DNA of 64,000 bases from Anisakis pegreffii (lineage: Eukaryota > Nematoda > Chromadorea > Rhabditida > Anisakidae). This document shows, piece after piece, positions 36,435 to 50,241 of this stretch (positions within the stretch are counted from its first letter, which is position 1; the number at the start of each line of letters is the position of its first letter). The stretch covers positions 115,531 through 179,530 of the forward strand of contig JAPYMA010000099.1 of NCBI GenBank assembly GCA_035041965.1. Direction: 5' to 3'. The notes below the pieces were generated by a model. That model was not told where the DNA came from. It did not search any database and was given only the letters and a program-made list of their open reading frames with translations. The position numbers were made by a program, and so were the translations under genes.

Positions 36435-39400
36435 CTAAACTACACTTTCGTTATCATATCGCTTATCACTCACTAGCATTCATTCCCGTCAGCCCGAATG
36501 CATTCGCAAATGCAAATGCTGCAAGAATACTGACTAATAATCGATTTTGATCGCCATTTCTCATTTGTTTGTTTCTATGAGTAAACATATTTCTCTTGGT
36601 AATGATAGGAATAAAAAGAGTGGATAAGTGGATCTGGGTGACTTACATTAGAAATTAATGAAATGTTTGCTATCGGGAAAAGCATCGAACAATTCGATTA
36701 AAAAATACTTAAGTATACAACATTCTTGCTATATATAGTATTAACCAGTATTCATTTCATTAGTTTTATGATATCGTTTCATTTTATTTTCATTGGATAG
36801 CGTGCAGGTTTATGCAAAAACTCTTAGGAATGGTATTATTTGATATGATAGCGTATAACTTAAGTCATGAGAGGAAAGCTGATACGGAGTGGTGAATAAT
36901 GAATGTGAGAATTGTGGGAAGAATATGAACTTGTTGAGGAATTGGTGTGACGAAACGAATGTTGAGTCTAGTTGAAGTGGACAATAATAACATCAAGATG
37001 GGGTGCTGCTTAGTGCTTATAGAGACGAGTGAATGTTTTTGGGTGACAATTGAAAACGACAAAAAGTTTGATTAACCTAGAAATGGCAATGGAACAATAC
37101 AAACGGAAACATTAAAGACAAATGTCAAACAAATTATGCAAACACGCATATTGTTGACTTGTTACGCAATAATCACACACGTTAAAGCACAACGTTCACT
37201 TATTTCATCCTGCATATATTTATATCTGCTTGATTTGGAACTGATGATTAATCTATATGGAAATGCTTTCATTCGTTAATATTTGAAAACAACGATGGAA
37301 AATACATGTTTACAATTGTGATTTATGAAAAGTGTTGCTTAAAATCGTGAAAATGATCAAGCATGTGACCCCTCAACTATCCTTGACAGAAAACGATCAG
37401 TGAAAGAAGTTTTTGAGTTGTTCGTCAGAGCAAACAATTATGCAAAGATTTTCATCCTGAACTGAACATATGCATGTAAGAGCATTTAAAATCTAAATTC
37501 TTCGCGAACAACGGTTGAAAATTTGTAAATAACTAAAACTTCAATGAAAACAAATCATGTTCACTAATTTTCAGATGAAAAAACTGAAAATTTGCAAAGG
37601 AAAAAGGGAAGTGGATGAACGATGACATTGTCGTGATTAGCCATCAATTACATTAACGATTCAAATGTGATATTATGAGGAAACGGGAAGTTCCGAGGGA
37701 CGGGAGGCCAAATAAACAGATGAGATAAGATATGAGCTTAGAAGAAGAAAGCCGAGGTCATTCTCTGAAGGACTGAGAAACGAAGTGATCATAAAGAAAT
37801 TGCACCGATTAAGAGTTTTAATACATTAATTACCCTTGATTATGACCGTAAAAAACGAACAGATGAAACTTTGCGCAGCTATCTGCTGAAATCAAACTCA
37901 ACAACCCTTGATTAAAGAAAAAACTCTCTTGATAAAGTTTTTTATCAACAGAGTCACTGCTCTTGATAACATTTTTACATTATAATGCAACAGAGAGGAT
38001 CAATTAATTTCAAGTGAAGAATCATACATCAATCATTGCTGTTACAATACAGTGTTTGAATTGAAACATCAGCAGAGTTGGAAACATCAATCGAATTCAA
38101 ACAGAAAATTGTAAAATTTTCAATTCTTCCAAAAAATTGCCTGATTGTGAGTTCAAATTTTCAAACTGTTCTAGTTTCGGTTTCGTCACCATTACAATGC
38201 GTACCATGCTTGACTTGGCTTCATCATGCGATTAGACGCAGAACATTAATTATCCGTGAATCAATTGTTCACAAATTCGAGAACGATAATTGATGATGGA
38301 TGACTGGACGTGTAGTCAATAAGATGAATATTAATGCAAAAAAACACTGCTGCTGTCAATGTCAGGTGCTTCTTCATAAAAGTCAATGCAGTTGTTATTG
38401 TGAGGAATACGAAACAAAGTTTACGAGCGTCGTTCGTCGAGAAGAGGTCGTAAGGTTAACGATAATTATCAAATAATTGACATAATTTGCAATTGATATC
38501 TTATTCTTATGGTTATCGTTGTCGTTATTGCACGATATCAATGCACTACACAACACATTAACATTATATTCCTCACTAACACTATTCATTAAGCTCTAAT
38601 ACAGAGTGACCACTGCTGACCGCCAACACTCAATAAAAGCAATCAACCTGACTTCATCTATCGTTAACTAATCAACCCAACGATGCTCTCATCTTCATTC
38701 ATTCGGCATCAAATACAGTCGAATCGAAAGGTGCGCAGATGAACTGATTATGTTTATGTGATCATAATATTAGCCATACCCTAGGCACGATCATACACCT
38801 AGCCGATCTGCAATTGCCATTAAGCCATTAATCACGATACAATGACCACTAATTTCCATAGACCGAAAACCTCCTCACCTTACCATCGTCAAATTGCTCT
38901 TATCGATATCGTAAATCTCACGTTCATGCGAGACAAACCTCACTGATCGTTCGTTTCATCAATTAATAATTAATTGATGCTTCATCACGCAATTGGTAAA
39001 TTCTGATTAAATTAAACTGATAATCTAACTGACTGATTCGTCATTTTGAAACAATTTTGCTTGCTGACAATAATCCCTGTCTGCTCGTTAAAACCCCTCT
39101 TTATAAGATATCTTTTCAGAAATTTTATACCAAAACAATTTCTCTCGATTTGAAATTTCTTCGAGTGATCATTCATATAGAAATGCAGAAGACTGTTTCG
39201 TTTTATTGAGGTGCACCGTTTTAGAGGATTGCAGTAATAAACTGATGAGTGATCAATTGCTGTCAAAATTTCCCTAAAACTCTTGATGGATCACTCAAAA
39301 GTAAACGGAGATGAAAAAAAGTAAAGTGATTTGCTTACATTGAGTTGAAATATGTTAATAGCATTTGAGTGCGACTGTATTCAAAAGGTGTCATCGTTTT

Positions 39401-41509
39401 CACTCTTTTGCTTAGTTTTGTTTCAAAACAGTAACAAGCAAACAATTTCACTTAAACATTCGCCTATTGTTTGATTCAGTTTTTGTTTGTTTTGGAGCAG
39501 TGATACGATTTGTCTTGTTAGCTTTGATTGTTTGAAATTACTTTTTTAGTAGTACTTTCTGCAGTGTCTGTTGTCGATTGTTGAGAACACGAGAAAGAAA
39601 GCAAACTCAATATTTTTTTCAATTACGTTCAAACATGAATTCAATTGGATATGTTTGAAGAGAGTGAAAATAACAGAAATTGAATTTTTACATTTCAGTT
39701 TTCTAATTATTGCATCTTTTCTCCTCACTCACTTATCAAACACTTACACAATCAACTCAGCATTCATGAAGTCAATCAGTGTATTGTTTGGCAAAAAAAC
39801 GAGCACAAGATGACTCAAGAGTGACTTTTCACGAAGTTTGCACTACTGCGATTTTGATTTCCAGACTGACGGAAGGCACTGGCCGTTAAAATAAAACAAA
39901 GACAACACACAACTAATGGAAAATATGCGCTGGGAACAATTCTACAAGTATGAATTTTTTTAAAGATACGGTAAAAGCATGATCATGCCAGTGCATAAGC
40001 ACGCGCTATGTCAGGGCTGGATAAATTTAGTCAAAAAAACTCGGCAGAAAAATCTCCGTTATCATATCAATGATAAGGAGGCAAGAGGATGGAATCGTCG
40101 GGTGTATTGATGCGATGAGAACGATATGCCGAAAAAATGTTTTGATTTTCTCCTCAAGATCATCAACATTGGAATTGCTCAACACATAAACTATCATAAC
40201 GACTGCTTTTCCTCAATCGCAGTGATAGTCACTAGCAAGCAATGCGAATTGTTAGCAAACGAAAGTGTTTCGCTGAATTTATTTTATAGCAACGAAATCA
40301 TTTATTTATTTTGAACATACTGTTTGCTAACCATACATCTGCATTTTATTAACGCATGTACAAAGAAACACATTTGTGAGTTCTATTATATCATACGAAT
40401 AAAGAGTAAGCACTCATAATCTATACAATGCGATTTTCAATAAAGCTCAGTGCAAGCATCGCTCAAAGAATAGGTGCTCTATCACAAGCGAAAACACGAT
40501 ACGATCAGAATCTTGATTTTGATCTACTGAACAGATCTGTTGCTAGTTACGATGCACGAGTACTACTAGTAATAATAATGCGCAGAATTATTGAGAAGAG
40601 AGAAAAAGAAAATCATATGGGAATTATTAAGCTTTGGAAGCGGACCATTGAATGAATGAACGATTCATGAGGAATTTGCCCAAGAGATCGTAGATTTTGG
40701 GTGATCGTAATATTGAAAAGGTTTCAACAAGCTGAATGCTGCAATATTTATGGTGAAATCGACTCTACTGCCAATAACTATGACAAAAACTTTATGCAGA
40801 CAACAGCCACTTCGCGATGAACCCAGGCGAATATCCGCAGAAAGTGCTGAATATTTATTAGAACATAGCTGAAAAACGTTCGTTTCGTTGAGGAGAAGCC
40901 ATAATAAATTTCGAATTACAACAGCGAATGACTTTGAATTAGTGTCAGTCAGAAGCACAGTGAGATAGTGCTAGCAATGAATAATGTGAAACGCTGAAGA
41001 ACATCACAATAAATCGTTCTTAAGAATTTTGTAGTTATCAATATTCGAAAATACGAATATCTAGCTGCATAGAGCATAAAGACGGATGAGAGATGGTACA
41101 AGACGTGCACAAGAGTTGTGCAAAATAGCAGCTGTTCAATCGAATAGCACATTTTCTTTTTGAGTATCTGGAAGAGCCAAGTGCACATTTCCACATTATA
41201 TCATTCTCATCAATGCGATTAAATGACCAACAACCTCATCGTCAAATCACATCAAATCAACTATTTCCATACAAAATTCATGCCCAAATCCATACGTTAG
41301 TAAACTCATAAACTCGTAAAAATGTATTCGTCAACAATAGTAAACCCAGAATAACTGAAAATTATAAGCCAAGAATCCAAAAACATCGCGAGGATCAAAA
41401 TATTAATCTAATCATAACTAGCGTTTTCGATGAGGTTGATAACCATAATCTCAAACTGATCGATAACCTTAACCTTGATCTTGATCTTAGTGCTTCCTAA
41501 CGAGCCCAT
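36435..41509. other. Region upstream of ten-1, no firm gene
   Basis: Separates ten-1 (leftward) from the plus-strand exons starting at 41510, so it may hold divergent promoters. Weak candidates only: a plus ORF at 40428-40655 (75 codons, Arg/Lys/Glu-rich); a plus ORF at 40750-40872 (40 residues, containing LRDEPRRISAESAEYLLEHS); and a minus ATG at about 38587 whose short frame could join the 36284-36434 exon in phase 1. None has enough support for a gene call. Confidence 0.5.
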
Positions 41510-42271
41510 ATGAATTCTAATGGTGATACTTTACCGCTAGAAATTGTCTCTGATGAATCTGATGACATTATAATGGTAGAGGTGAGCAAAACGAGCCCAA
41601 AGGGCAATGTTCAATTAGGCATCATTATATGCGACAGTATTGTATTATACAGTAACATTTCTGTGAAGTATTAATGCAGCAGCCATATAACCAAAGTTAA
41701 TATCCCATAATTTTTCCAACAAATAAAAACCAAATTCAAATGAATCGTCACATCATTTTGTATACAACGCTCTATAATTAGCGCATTTTTGAGCAAAACA
41801 ATTAAAATGGAAGCATGCAATGGAACAATGCCACTATTCGCTGTTCATTCGACAACCAACAGCAAGTCAACAAAAGATCCAAAATTGAAGAGGGGACCAC
41901 TGGATCTGAAAGTGAAATTCTTTCCTTTTGGAGAAGCTGTGGAATGGATTAACGAAACTGATTTATCTCATCGCTGAGATGCACATATCGAAAAAAAATG
42001 CTAATGAAAATATTCCAGCAACTGAAAGCTTCCGGTAGAGAAGAGAAGGCTTTGTCGAAAGGATTCTTAACCTATTGATATATTATTCGCATTGGAATCT
42101 TTTTTGTCGAAACATCCTTCGATAATCAGTTTCTCAAGCCTCCCTTCTCTCGTGGGAACTATTCGTCAGTCATTGTCCGAACACTCTTCCGGTCGACCCA
42201 AATTGCAGCGGAAAGTGCAAAAACGAAACAACAACAAGAGAACTGACTTAAGAATATCGTGTAAGGAATAA
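41510..42271 (+). CDS. Small basic-tailed protein with SIM-like motif (3 exons)
   Basis: Unrecognised. Exons 41510-41581, 41934-42034 and 42130-42271 join with matching phase (0, then 2) to give 104 residues from ATG to TAA. The start lies 20 bases after a CTTGATCTTAG acceptor. Exon 1 has an acidic stretch followed by a hydrophobic core, SDESDDIIMVE, which resembles a SUMO-interaction motif; donor GAG/GTGAGC is strong. Exon 2 follows a TTCTTTCCTTTTGGAG acceptor (KLWNGLTKLIYLIAEMHISK). Exon 3 ends basic (GRPKLQRKVQKRNNNKR), nuclear-signal-like. A GTGTAAGG donor-like site just before the stop leaves open that this is the 5' end of a longer gene running to 51.3 kb. A different ORF (41789-41977) overlaps intron 1 and exon 2 in another frame but does not join in phase. 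Confidence 0.4.
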
Positions 42272-43184
42272 TGAAATAGACTTGCACTATCCAGGATGTT
42301 TCTCAACGTGATGCATGAAATGATGATGAATAGCGGATCTACTGGTCAGCAGAGATCCACATATAGCATCGCTTGGATATATTTGACATGAAGGGAATGA
42401 ACTTGCTATACATAAACGCATTCATTCATTTCTTCAATGAAATTAAGTCATTTTGTTGTTATTGTTCAATCGTTACACGTTTTTGCGCGCTGCAAAATGC
42501 ATGCACTGTTATGAAATCTTAGTTGAATCGTCAGCTTGTAGCCAGCAATGATATGCATTCGCTTATATGGATATTTATTTATTTAATCAGCAATTACAAC
42601 TCATTACGAGTGTATGCCTCCTTGTTATCACACAAGAACACATCAAAGTATTGCAACTGCAGAAGATATTCTGATTGCAGGAGATATTGTTTGCTTTCTG
42701 CGAGTTGTAATTAATGAAACTGTGTTTGTGTGTGTGCTCACAGGCTGATTAGTGAATGAAATGTTGAATTTATTGCATTCAGAGATTAAGTGAATTTAAT
42801 TGAGATGATTGTTGAGCATGAAGACATGAGAACAATACCGGAAAAGGTGTGAACGGATGACTTGATTGGGTACAGGTGCCTCGATGATGACGATCAACAA
42901 ATAAACAATGAAATCATATTAAGTGCAGATAATTGACGTTTGCATGAAGAATGCATGAATAAACTATATTAAGGTTGGATCAAGAGAGATCATTTATAAC
43001 AATAATAACATTGTTGATAATAACAATTAAACTGAAGCTTTAGCAATTATGCTAATCCAAACTGTATCCATCTCTACAGATTTGAATGCAAACAGATGAT
43101 CATATAAAAGCGACGATTCATTAAAATCACTGAAGCAGTGCGGCAAATCTTTTCGAGCATTTCGGATCAGCATGATCCCTGAAG

Positions 43185-43358
43185 TATTTTCAATCGACCA
43201 CTCGATTGAAACGATATCAACGAATCGTTAAGACCATTTCTAGTTACAAAACAACCATCAACCGGAAAACTTTGATAAGTGATGTTTCAAAAATTAGAAA
43301 ATATCCGATAGGAAGTGATAAACTAAAATATTTTCATGGAGTTGCACATGCAGAAATG
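43185..43358 (+). CDS. Candidate internal exon, unknown gene
   Basis: 58 codons, phase 0 both ends, from an AAG acceptor to an ATG/GTGACC donor. Coding-like, basic composition: RLKRYQRIVKTISSYKTTIN, KTLISDVSKIRKYPIGSDK, LKYFHGVAHAEM. No family recognised. Same strand as the exons at 41.5 and 46.8-51.3 kb, so it could belong to the same gene. Confidence 0.35.
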
Positions 43359-43806
43359 GTGACCAGTCATTTGTTTTTACTTCCTTCCACGTGATACATA
43401 TTCACTAATATACAACGTAAATACTGCAAAGTTTCAGGATCATAGCTATGTAGTAAGCATTCAGCTAGCAAACAAGTGATGCGAATGCATTGTGTCATCA
43501 CCTTTGTGGACAATCCAAACAAACATTATGAATATTTGATTAGCTAGGCCAACAACAGCCAACAACAACAATAAACATTTCAAATGTATCATTTTGCACA
43601 TACAAAATCGATACTTTGAACTTTTGGTTTTAGTGAGTTGCAGTTTACTGGTGATTTGAGGATGTTATAAAAAGTCAGTTTCATGTTGTCTTCTGTGAGG
43701 ATAGGATCACTCAAATCGTATGTGGAATGCAGTCAGAATTGCGCTGATATAATTGACATGAACTGCTGTCACTGGATGTTTCTTTTTGATCCGTTGCATG
43801 TAGTTG

Positions 43807-44930
43807 TTATAAGAGAGCGATGTTACAGTCATGTTTTGTAGCCGCCTTCCACATCTTTTGATGATTCAATAGACTTTTGAAAAATGATCCAAGCTCGAAA
43901 AAACGGTGATCAGTTTCAAAATGAATGACAGATGAGTGGGTGTCGTTGTGCGAGGATGGAGATGAGGGTGAACTTGAGTTGATCTGAGATGAATACGGAG
44001 AGAATACTACAGGCATAAAGTGAGTCGTAAACTGAAATGAATAAAGAAAGCAATAATAAATGGAAAGGATACAATTGCGGTAAAGAATAAAGCGGTGTGG
44101 AATAAGTGAAAGATATTACGATAACTGCAGTGCTGTGTGAAATAGATCCTCTCTGTGAATTTGATTTAATTGGTGACTTATTTCATCAACGATCCAAAAT
44201 CTATCATACGTTCACCATATACACTCATTATCAGACACATTATCAAATGTATTTGCCATAAACGAAATGCGATTACGAGTGAAACTTTGTCTGAAACGTT
44301 CAGCGTGATATTTCTCGCAGAAAGCGAAAAAATTTCCGGTTAAGGAAATTTCCGGAGAAATTATTTTACTACAAGAAGACACATTTCTCAGAACAACAGC
44401 AGAAATTTATTCAGAGGCTTCTAAAATCTCATGGAATATTGAAGGGCTCTCATGAACACAAATTTTAAAAAACAATTTAACTAAACGAAATGAGAAGTTA
44501 GCATAAAGTTCACCATCCAATATCAGTTTTACAAGCCATTACTTTCAACAGTTCAAATATTTAAAGTAATTTCGCCTAACCTGTTGATAGTTGTGGACTC
44601 CTCGATACCACATGATGTGCCTTCGATAGTGGATACCTGAACAACCGTAGTGTTCGAAACGATGAGTCCGACTCTTCTGATAAAAATCCACTTTCTCTGG
44701 ATCCTTCATCCATTTCCCTCATTAATATCCTCAAATGCTAGCTCGACAATATGATGCAGTCGTTGCTCTCTGCCTCCCAAATATCAAAGTTTCTAAATTT
44801 CATAATTATTGACCCTGGAGATCGCATGCGCCACGACCAATTGTCACGATCGAAATCGAGCAATCATCATACTCCAGCGAATCGAAAATAATTGCGCTTA
44901 TCAACAAATCTTGGGAACCCAAACAAAAAT
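43807..44930 (-). CDS. Candidate minus-strand exons, unknown gene
   Basis: Three intervals with good splice signals: about 44813-44930 (LLISAIIFDSLEYDDC and SISIVTIGRGACDLQ), about 44584-44680 (acceptor TTTTTATCAG, donor ACAG/GTTAGG), and 43807-44034 (acceptor CATTTCAG to stop). A phase-1 chain links all three, and an alternative phase-0 reading links the last two and ends in a Ser-rich tail (SSQINSSSPSSPSSHND) with stop at 43807. I cannot choose between frames by eye. No family recognised. Confidence 0.3.
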
Positions 44931-46840
44931 CTTGCATGATCCAAAAGCAACGTAAATTAACTGTTCTCATTATATTCTTAATTGTTATCTCTTGATTTTT
45001 TCTACACCTAGTTCTCTCTTTATAATTAATGAATGACACTTCAAAATGGTCAACATGCGCATTTCTCATTTTATTTTTCTACTGTTCAAGGTGCATCCTT
45101 TTTCTCAGTGACTTGCACGAATATTTACTCGAACGAATGTAAATTCTGTTCTGATCTATACCGAAACTCAACAAATCTCGACCAATCGTGATTCGACTAA
45201 ACACATGCTTCCAGAGGAATGCATCAACTCCAGTGTTGTTCTCTTTGAAAACCCAAAGCACTTGTTCTAAACATACGTTCGGTTTTCATTAGACGAGTAC
45301 TTTCCCAAATGTGTTGAGACGTTGAAAAAATACCTTCAAGTCATAAATCTTAAAGAAAGCAGCTGTATAGGTCACGAGTGAATGTGCATGTAAGTCGGCG
45401 GCATTCCTCATCGCTTTCAAAGACATTCATTCACTCATTTCTTCACTCTGTCAAAATACACTTCCAACCAATAATACACATTCGAATATCACAACTAATG
45501 ATAAATTTCACTATGGCAACTTTTGATTTGTGAAATTTCGTTTTTATTTATAGCTGGCTATATTCACAGAAACAGCAACAACAACAGATTCTCCATTATT
45601 CAAACTGACTGCATCATTTTACTGTTCTATTGCTGACATTTTCCAGTTTGTTCGCTAAAGACAGTTATATCATATCGAAAAAGAACACTCACGAGAGAAT
45701 ACCGTAGTAAATCCAATGAGAAAATATTCGAAAATTTATCATTGCGTTTGATTCCTTTGCAAATCTTCTTGCTTGAATAAAAACGTTGCGAATGAAGTAT
45801 GCGCTCAAATGATGTTCTCTCACGCTTTCATTGCTCATTTAATGTATAACTGGTGCCGTTCAAGCGACTGTTTATGGAAAAAAGGGTGGCGGCATCGTTC
45901 AGATGCTTCATTCATTCATAAGGTGCAATGAGTGAAACGCTGATGATTAACCCTAGCACAATTGCTAATATACAAAAAAAATAATTCCCGAAGAACCCGT
46001 GCCACATGAGCATATGGATGTCGATGCATTACTAATGAGCACATATGCAGACGCTCTTGAAAGTGATAAAATTTATTTCGTCATCGCACAGCGGTGAAAT
46101 GTTCGCCTGTAAAAATCGCATCTGGAGAATTGAGCATAAAATCGAAACAACCAAAAAAAACAAAACAAAATGCTTTCTAACTAATTAGTCACTGGCACAA
46201 CAGTTGAGGCTTCATCTGTGAAAATATGTTTTCCCATTCGGCGCTTTTAAGCATTCTGCACTGAAATCCGATTGTTTGGTTCACAAGAACTATTATATGA
46301 GAGAATTTTGTTCTCAATTTCTGAAAAAATTTCCACGCAATCCAAAATATTGCAAAGAAGCTGATTGATCTTGTCGTCAAAAATAAATCTACATCTCGAT
46401 TTAGGTGATCGTTTGATCGAAAAATCAGTTTCGCTTGTTCCCCAAACACTATGACGACTCCGAAGAAAACTAGTAATATATGAGCGGTTCCAAAGCATTA
46501 CCCGAGGAAGACAATTTTTGAGGTATGACGACATTTTCAACTGCTCTAGTCATTGACTTCTAAAGTTCACTGTTGTGTACTAGAATGTGAAGAAGACGAA
46601 TACGAATAACGAGAACCATCATAAAATGTCGTTGAATGAAACACTTACGGATACAGATAAACGAATAATCAACAAGATCGCACACTAGCCTTCCTCGCTT
46701 CAAAACAACTGCAAATCAGTGAACATATGTTCAAGAGGAGCGAATTAATGAATTAGACTGAAGGGTGTTGTTGGGCAGTTAGTTGCAACTGTATGCTACA
46801 AAAATTTTGTTTTTCAACTCAAATTTTTTCTTTTCTTCAG

Positions 46841-49405
46841 CATTCATCAAAAATCTGAAGAAGGAATCGAAAGAATTTCTTAAAAACAAAGTGCTAAGCG
46901 ATCACTTTATTAATTATCTCAATAAACTTTTCATAGCATTCAATCAATTTCAAACAACACACGATGATCGCCTCAATATTTCAACAAATTGGCTAAGTGT
47001 GTGAAAAGATTGCGAATGTTAATATCACAGTTTCAATCATTCATCAAAAAACTTCACCTTAATTCCGGTCTATCATTAAATGTTGAAACACAATCAAAAT
47101 GTTGCTTGCAAAGTCTATAGAATCATCACATTCAGACTGTTACAATAAAATATGATAGATGAATGACAAAAATTTGTGTGTTTATGATGTGTAAACGGCG
47201 ATATGTGTCATATCGCGCATAATACCTCTTTTCTATACAGATATCTTCTTATAAGGATATTTGATAAAATCACTGATGCGTATAACACAACGAATCAATG
47301 ACACATATGTTCATTGATATTGTCATTACTCAGCCAATATAACACCTCATTTGTACATAGTATTCTATTCAAGAGACACATCCACTTAAGCAAAAACGAT
47401 CAATTGCAAATGAGTTTGGCTAAAGGAAGGCAGATTTAAAATTAGGATTATGGTGGAAAACTGCAAAAGCTACGAGATCTCGAGAGAAAGAACCGAATCC
47501 TTCAGTCTGTTCACAATATTGCTTCACAAAAAAATTTCTGTGCCCATATCTTATTTTCCATGCGATTGGAGTCGTCAGACAGAAACCGAAAATATCCCAG
47601 CCAATGAACAACAGATCCGACGCTAATCATAAACTTCTGCACTACCAGATGCTAACATATGCAGTTACAGAGTCGACTTTAAAATGCTTTGGCTACATCA
47701 ACAACTGGCGCCGAAAAATCTTCACCACCTATAATGATGATGTGCCATTTCTCGAATACTGTCGACGGATGATGAATACAAACGAATACATTGGATGGAT
47801 GGAACAAAAAATAAGAAGAGTTTGAAAAAACACTCGAGAATTTGCCTCTGGGAGAAGAGATCGATGAGGTGATCGACATGGATACAATGATAGCAACAAT
47901 GGATAAGGCAGGTATGAGGGGAAAGATATGAGCGAGCGAGTGTGTCTGTTCATGTGTGCAGTGCGATAGCTCCAGGGCAACAGTAGGCGATGCAGTGATA
48001 ACAAACAGCACAGGTTAACTGCTCAACTAACAAACTGTTCTGTAGAGCTGGATGGATATAGTATATCCTTCGTTAGCCACCTCTCTGATTACATATAGAT
48101 CGATTTGCAGCTAACCGTCGACTGAGCCAAGCCATGTAATAGAGTAGTGAGCAAACTAACATGATCATATCAGTAATGCTTAAAAGATAAAAGCAATTCA
48201 ATCCCACACCTCATTATCTAAACAAACACAAGCTCTCATAACACATGTGATTGATGATTGATTGTAACGATAATCGAATTGCTTCAAAACTCGCTGATTA
48301 TCCAACTCAGTTCAAGTACACACCTGCACAAAACTTGAACATTCAATGCGATATTGTAAAGTTTCAGCAGTAAAATGCAACATCGCTTTGCTGAAATGAG
48401 GAAAGCCATATCAATTTATGATGACATCAAACGAACATTGTAATGAGATGTAATACACAAACATAAATAATGCGAAATATATAGATATCAATGAATAATG
48501 TGAAGACGACATCATATTCAATTGAGCTGATTAATTAACCAGTCATCTGTAAAATTATGATCGTTTCACGCAATCGCCCGTGTTATTATTTCTCTCTCTT
48601 ATTTTCGGGCTTGGTTCCGTATCAAATCAAGAGGATACACAACCTATACCTACCTCTACATGACCTCATCTTCTGCTACTCATTACACTTCAAGATTACA
48701 TATTTCAACGTCACCTGTCCTTTAAACCCTTTCCAATCTTCAAACCATTCAATCGACCTTAGTCTTTTGAACGACACGCCAATATGCTTCAAATTTATGA
48801 AAGTAAATAGGAAATCAAATTTCACTAGCAACTTTTGAATAAGACGATCACCGCACTTCGTATGAAACGGGTATTTTTTTAAAAAGGTAATAAAGGTAAT
48901 CAAAGGCTGACGTAAGATCCTGTGAAATCTGCAGGTTCCTTCATCATCAAACTGAAAAAAATTCAAATCAATGAATTCCAAGTAGCGATCATGAGAAACG
49001 GTCATAACGGTATCGTGCCTCCCCGCTTGCAACGGTAGGATAAAACTTAATCAAAAATCGGCGTATTTCGTAATAAGCAAATACCAAATAAGCTCATATC
49101 AACAAAATGTGTGTTGCAGTTCACCTGATGGTGAGTTGATCTACTCTTTGAGTGGATATCAAATGAGCATTCGGATCTGTCGATGTTCTGTTCATTCATA
49201 TGCAAATGGAATGGAATCGACCTTATTAAACGATCACTTATTAATGCAGCAGCAAAAGCCATACGATGAAATTGTTATACGGCTAACAAATGCCTTGAAA
49301 CAGATTGGTCACATAAAAAAGATGACCTTAGACGATTCGATAACCGCAATAAGAGCATATGCACACATATACACATTCATAGACTCGTATAACGACGGAT
49401 ATTAA
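46841..49405 (+). CDS. Candidate multi-exon plus-strand gene, partly resolved
   Basis: Exon pieces: 46841-46998 (acceptor TTTTCTTCAG; FIKNLKKESKEFLKNKVLSD, 52 codons, then GTGTGA donor); an open stretch from 47446 whose phase-0 frame reads DYGGKLQKLRDLERKNRILQ; about 47818-47911 (very acidic, LPLGEEIDEVIDMDTMIATM, donor G/GTATGA); an 11-bp microexon 49120-49130 between TTGCAG and GTGAGT; and 49250-49405 (YDEIVIRLTNALKQIGHIKK) ending TAT TAA just before AATAAA. The last three join in phase; the link across 47446-47818 is unresolved. Helical, charged protein; family unknown. Confidence 0.35.
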
Positions 49406-50241
49406 ATAAACTCAGTGCACACCTATAGAAATTCTTCATCTCGATTCATCCCAATAAATATTACATACGCTTATAATAATTTCAACAAAACAAATGTATG
49501 TAATTGTTCTCATCAATAAACACCCAAATGATATCATATCAATTTTTGTGACCAACAACAGACTCTACGAACAGTCTGTTCATTAGCCATTGTCTGAATG
49601 CCTGTTGATCAACAATTTTATTGCCCAATTAACGGAACGTCAATGTTATGGTTCCTGATAATGTGAGAATATCTTCTATAGGATACCAGCCATAAACTTC
49701 GCAACCCCGAAATTAGTATATTAAACCGCTGATGATCTGATGTGAGCAGCGGCCAATTCTATCCACTGAACTATAAAATATTTCACGATCACCTTCGACA
49801 TGCGATTTCAGTTGATAGCAGTTGGGAAAAAACGATAGAATTCAGTGCTAAAATTACTTCGAGCAAAAGCATGAATTAATGTGACTATAGCATCACTCGA
49901 AATCATTTTCAATTTATGGTTCAAAAAATAAGGACAGTAATTAATGATTCTGACAGCAATTAATTATATTTCAAATGTTAATCGGGCAGATGTTGGATGA
50001 GATGAAGCACATACATGTGTAATAGTTAGTTGAAGTGCTCGAAATATTTTATAAAATAACGATAGAAATTCAGTCGTGATATCTTGGGGATAATGCCTGG
50101 AGAGCGCTAATCTGTCAGATTGGAATATACTCATATATAATGAAGTTATAAAGTAGGATCACTTCACTCACCGCTCGGAAGGAATCTCTTCTATTGAATT
50201 TTCTTAAGAAGACACAAATGACAATTTTTGCAAAACAAAAG

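Noticed and set aside
46189..46540. Overlapping ORFs on both strands near 46.2-46.5 kb
   Set aside because: Readings on both strands look partly coding; strand and frame cannot be settled by eye.
48714..48952. Minus-strand block with TTTTTTTCAG acceptor and CAG/GTGACG donor (80 codons)
   Set aside because: Good splice signals but Phe/Leu-rich low-quality translation, and it lies inside an apparent plus-strand gene; kept only as a possibility.
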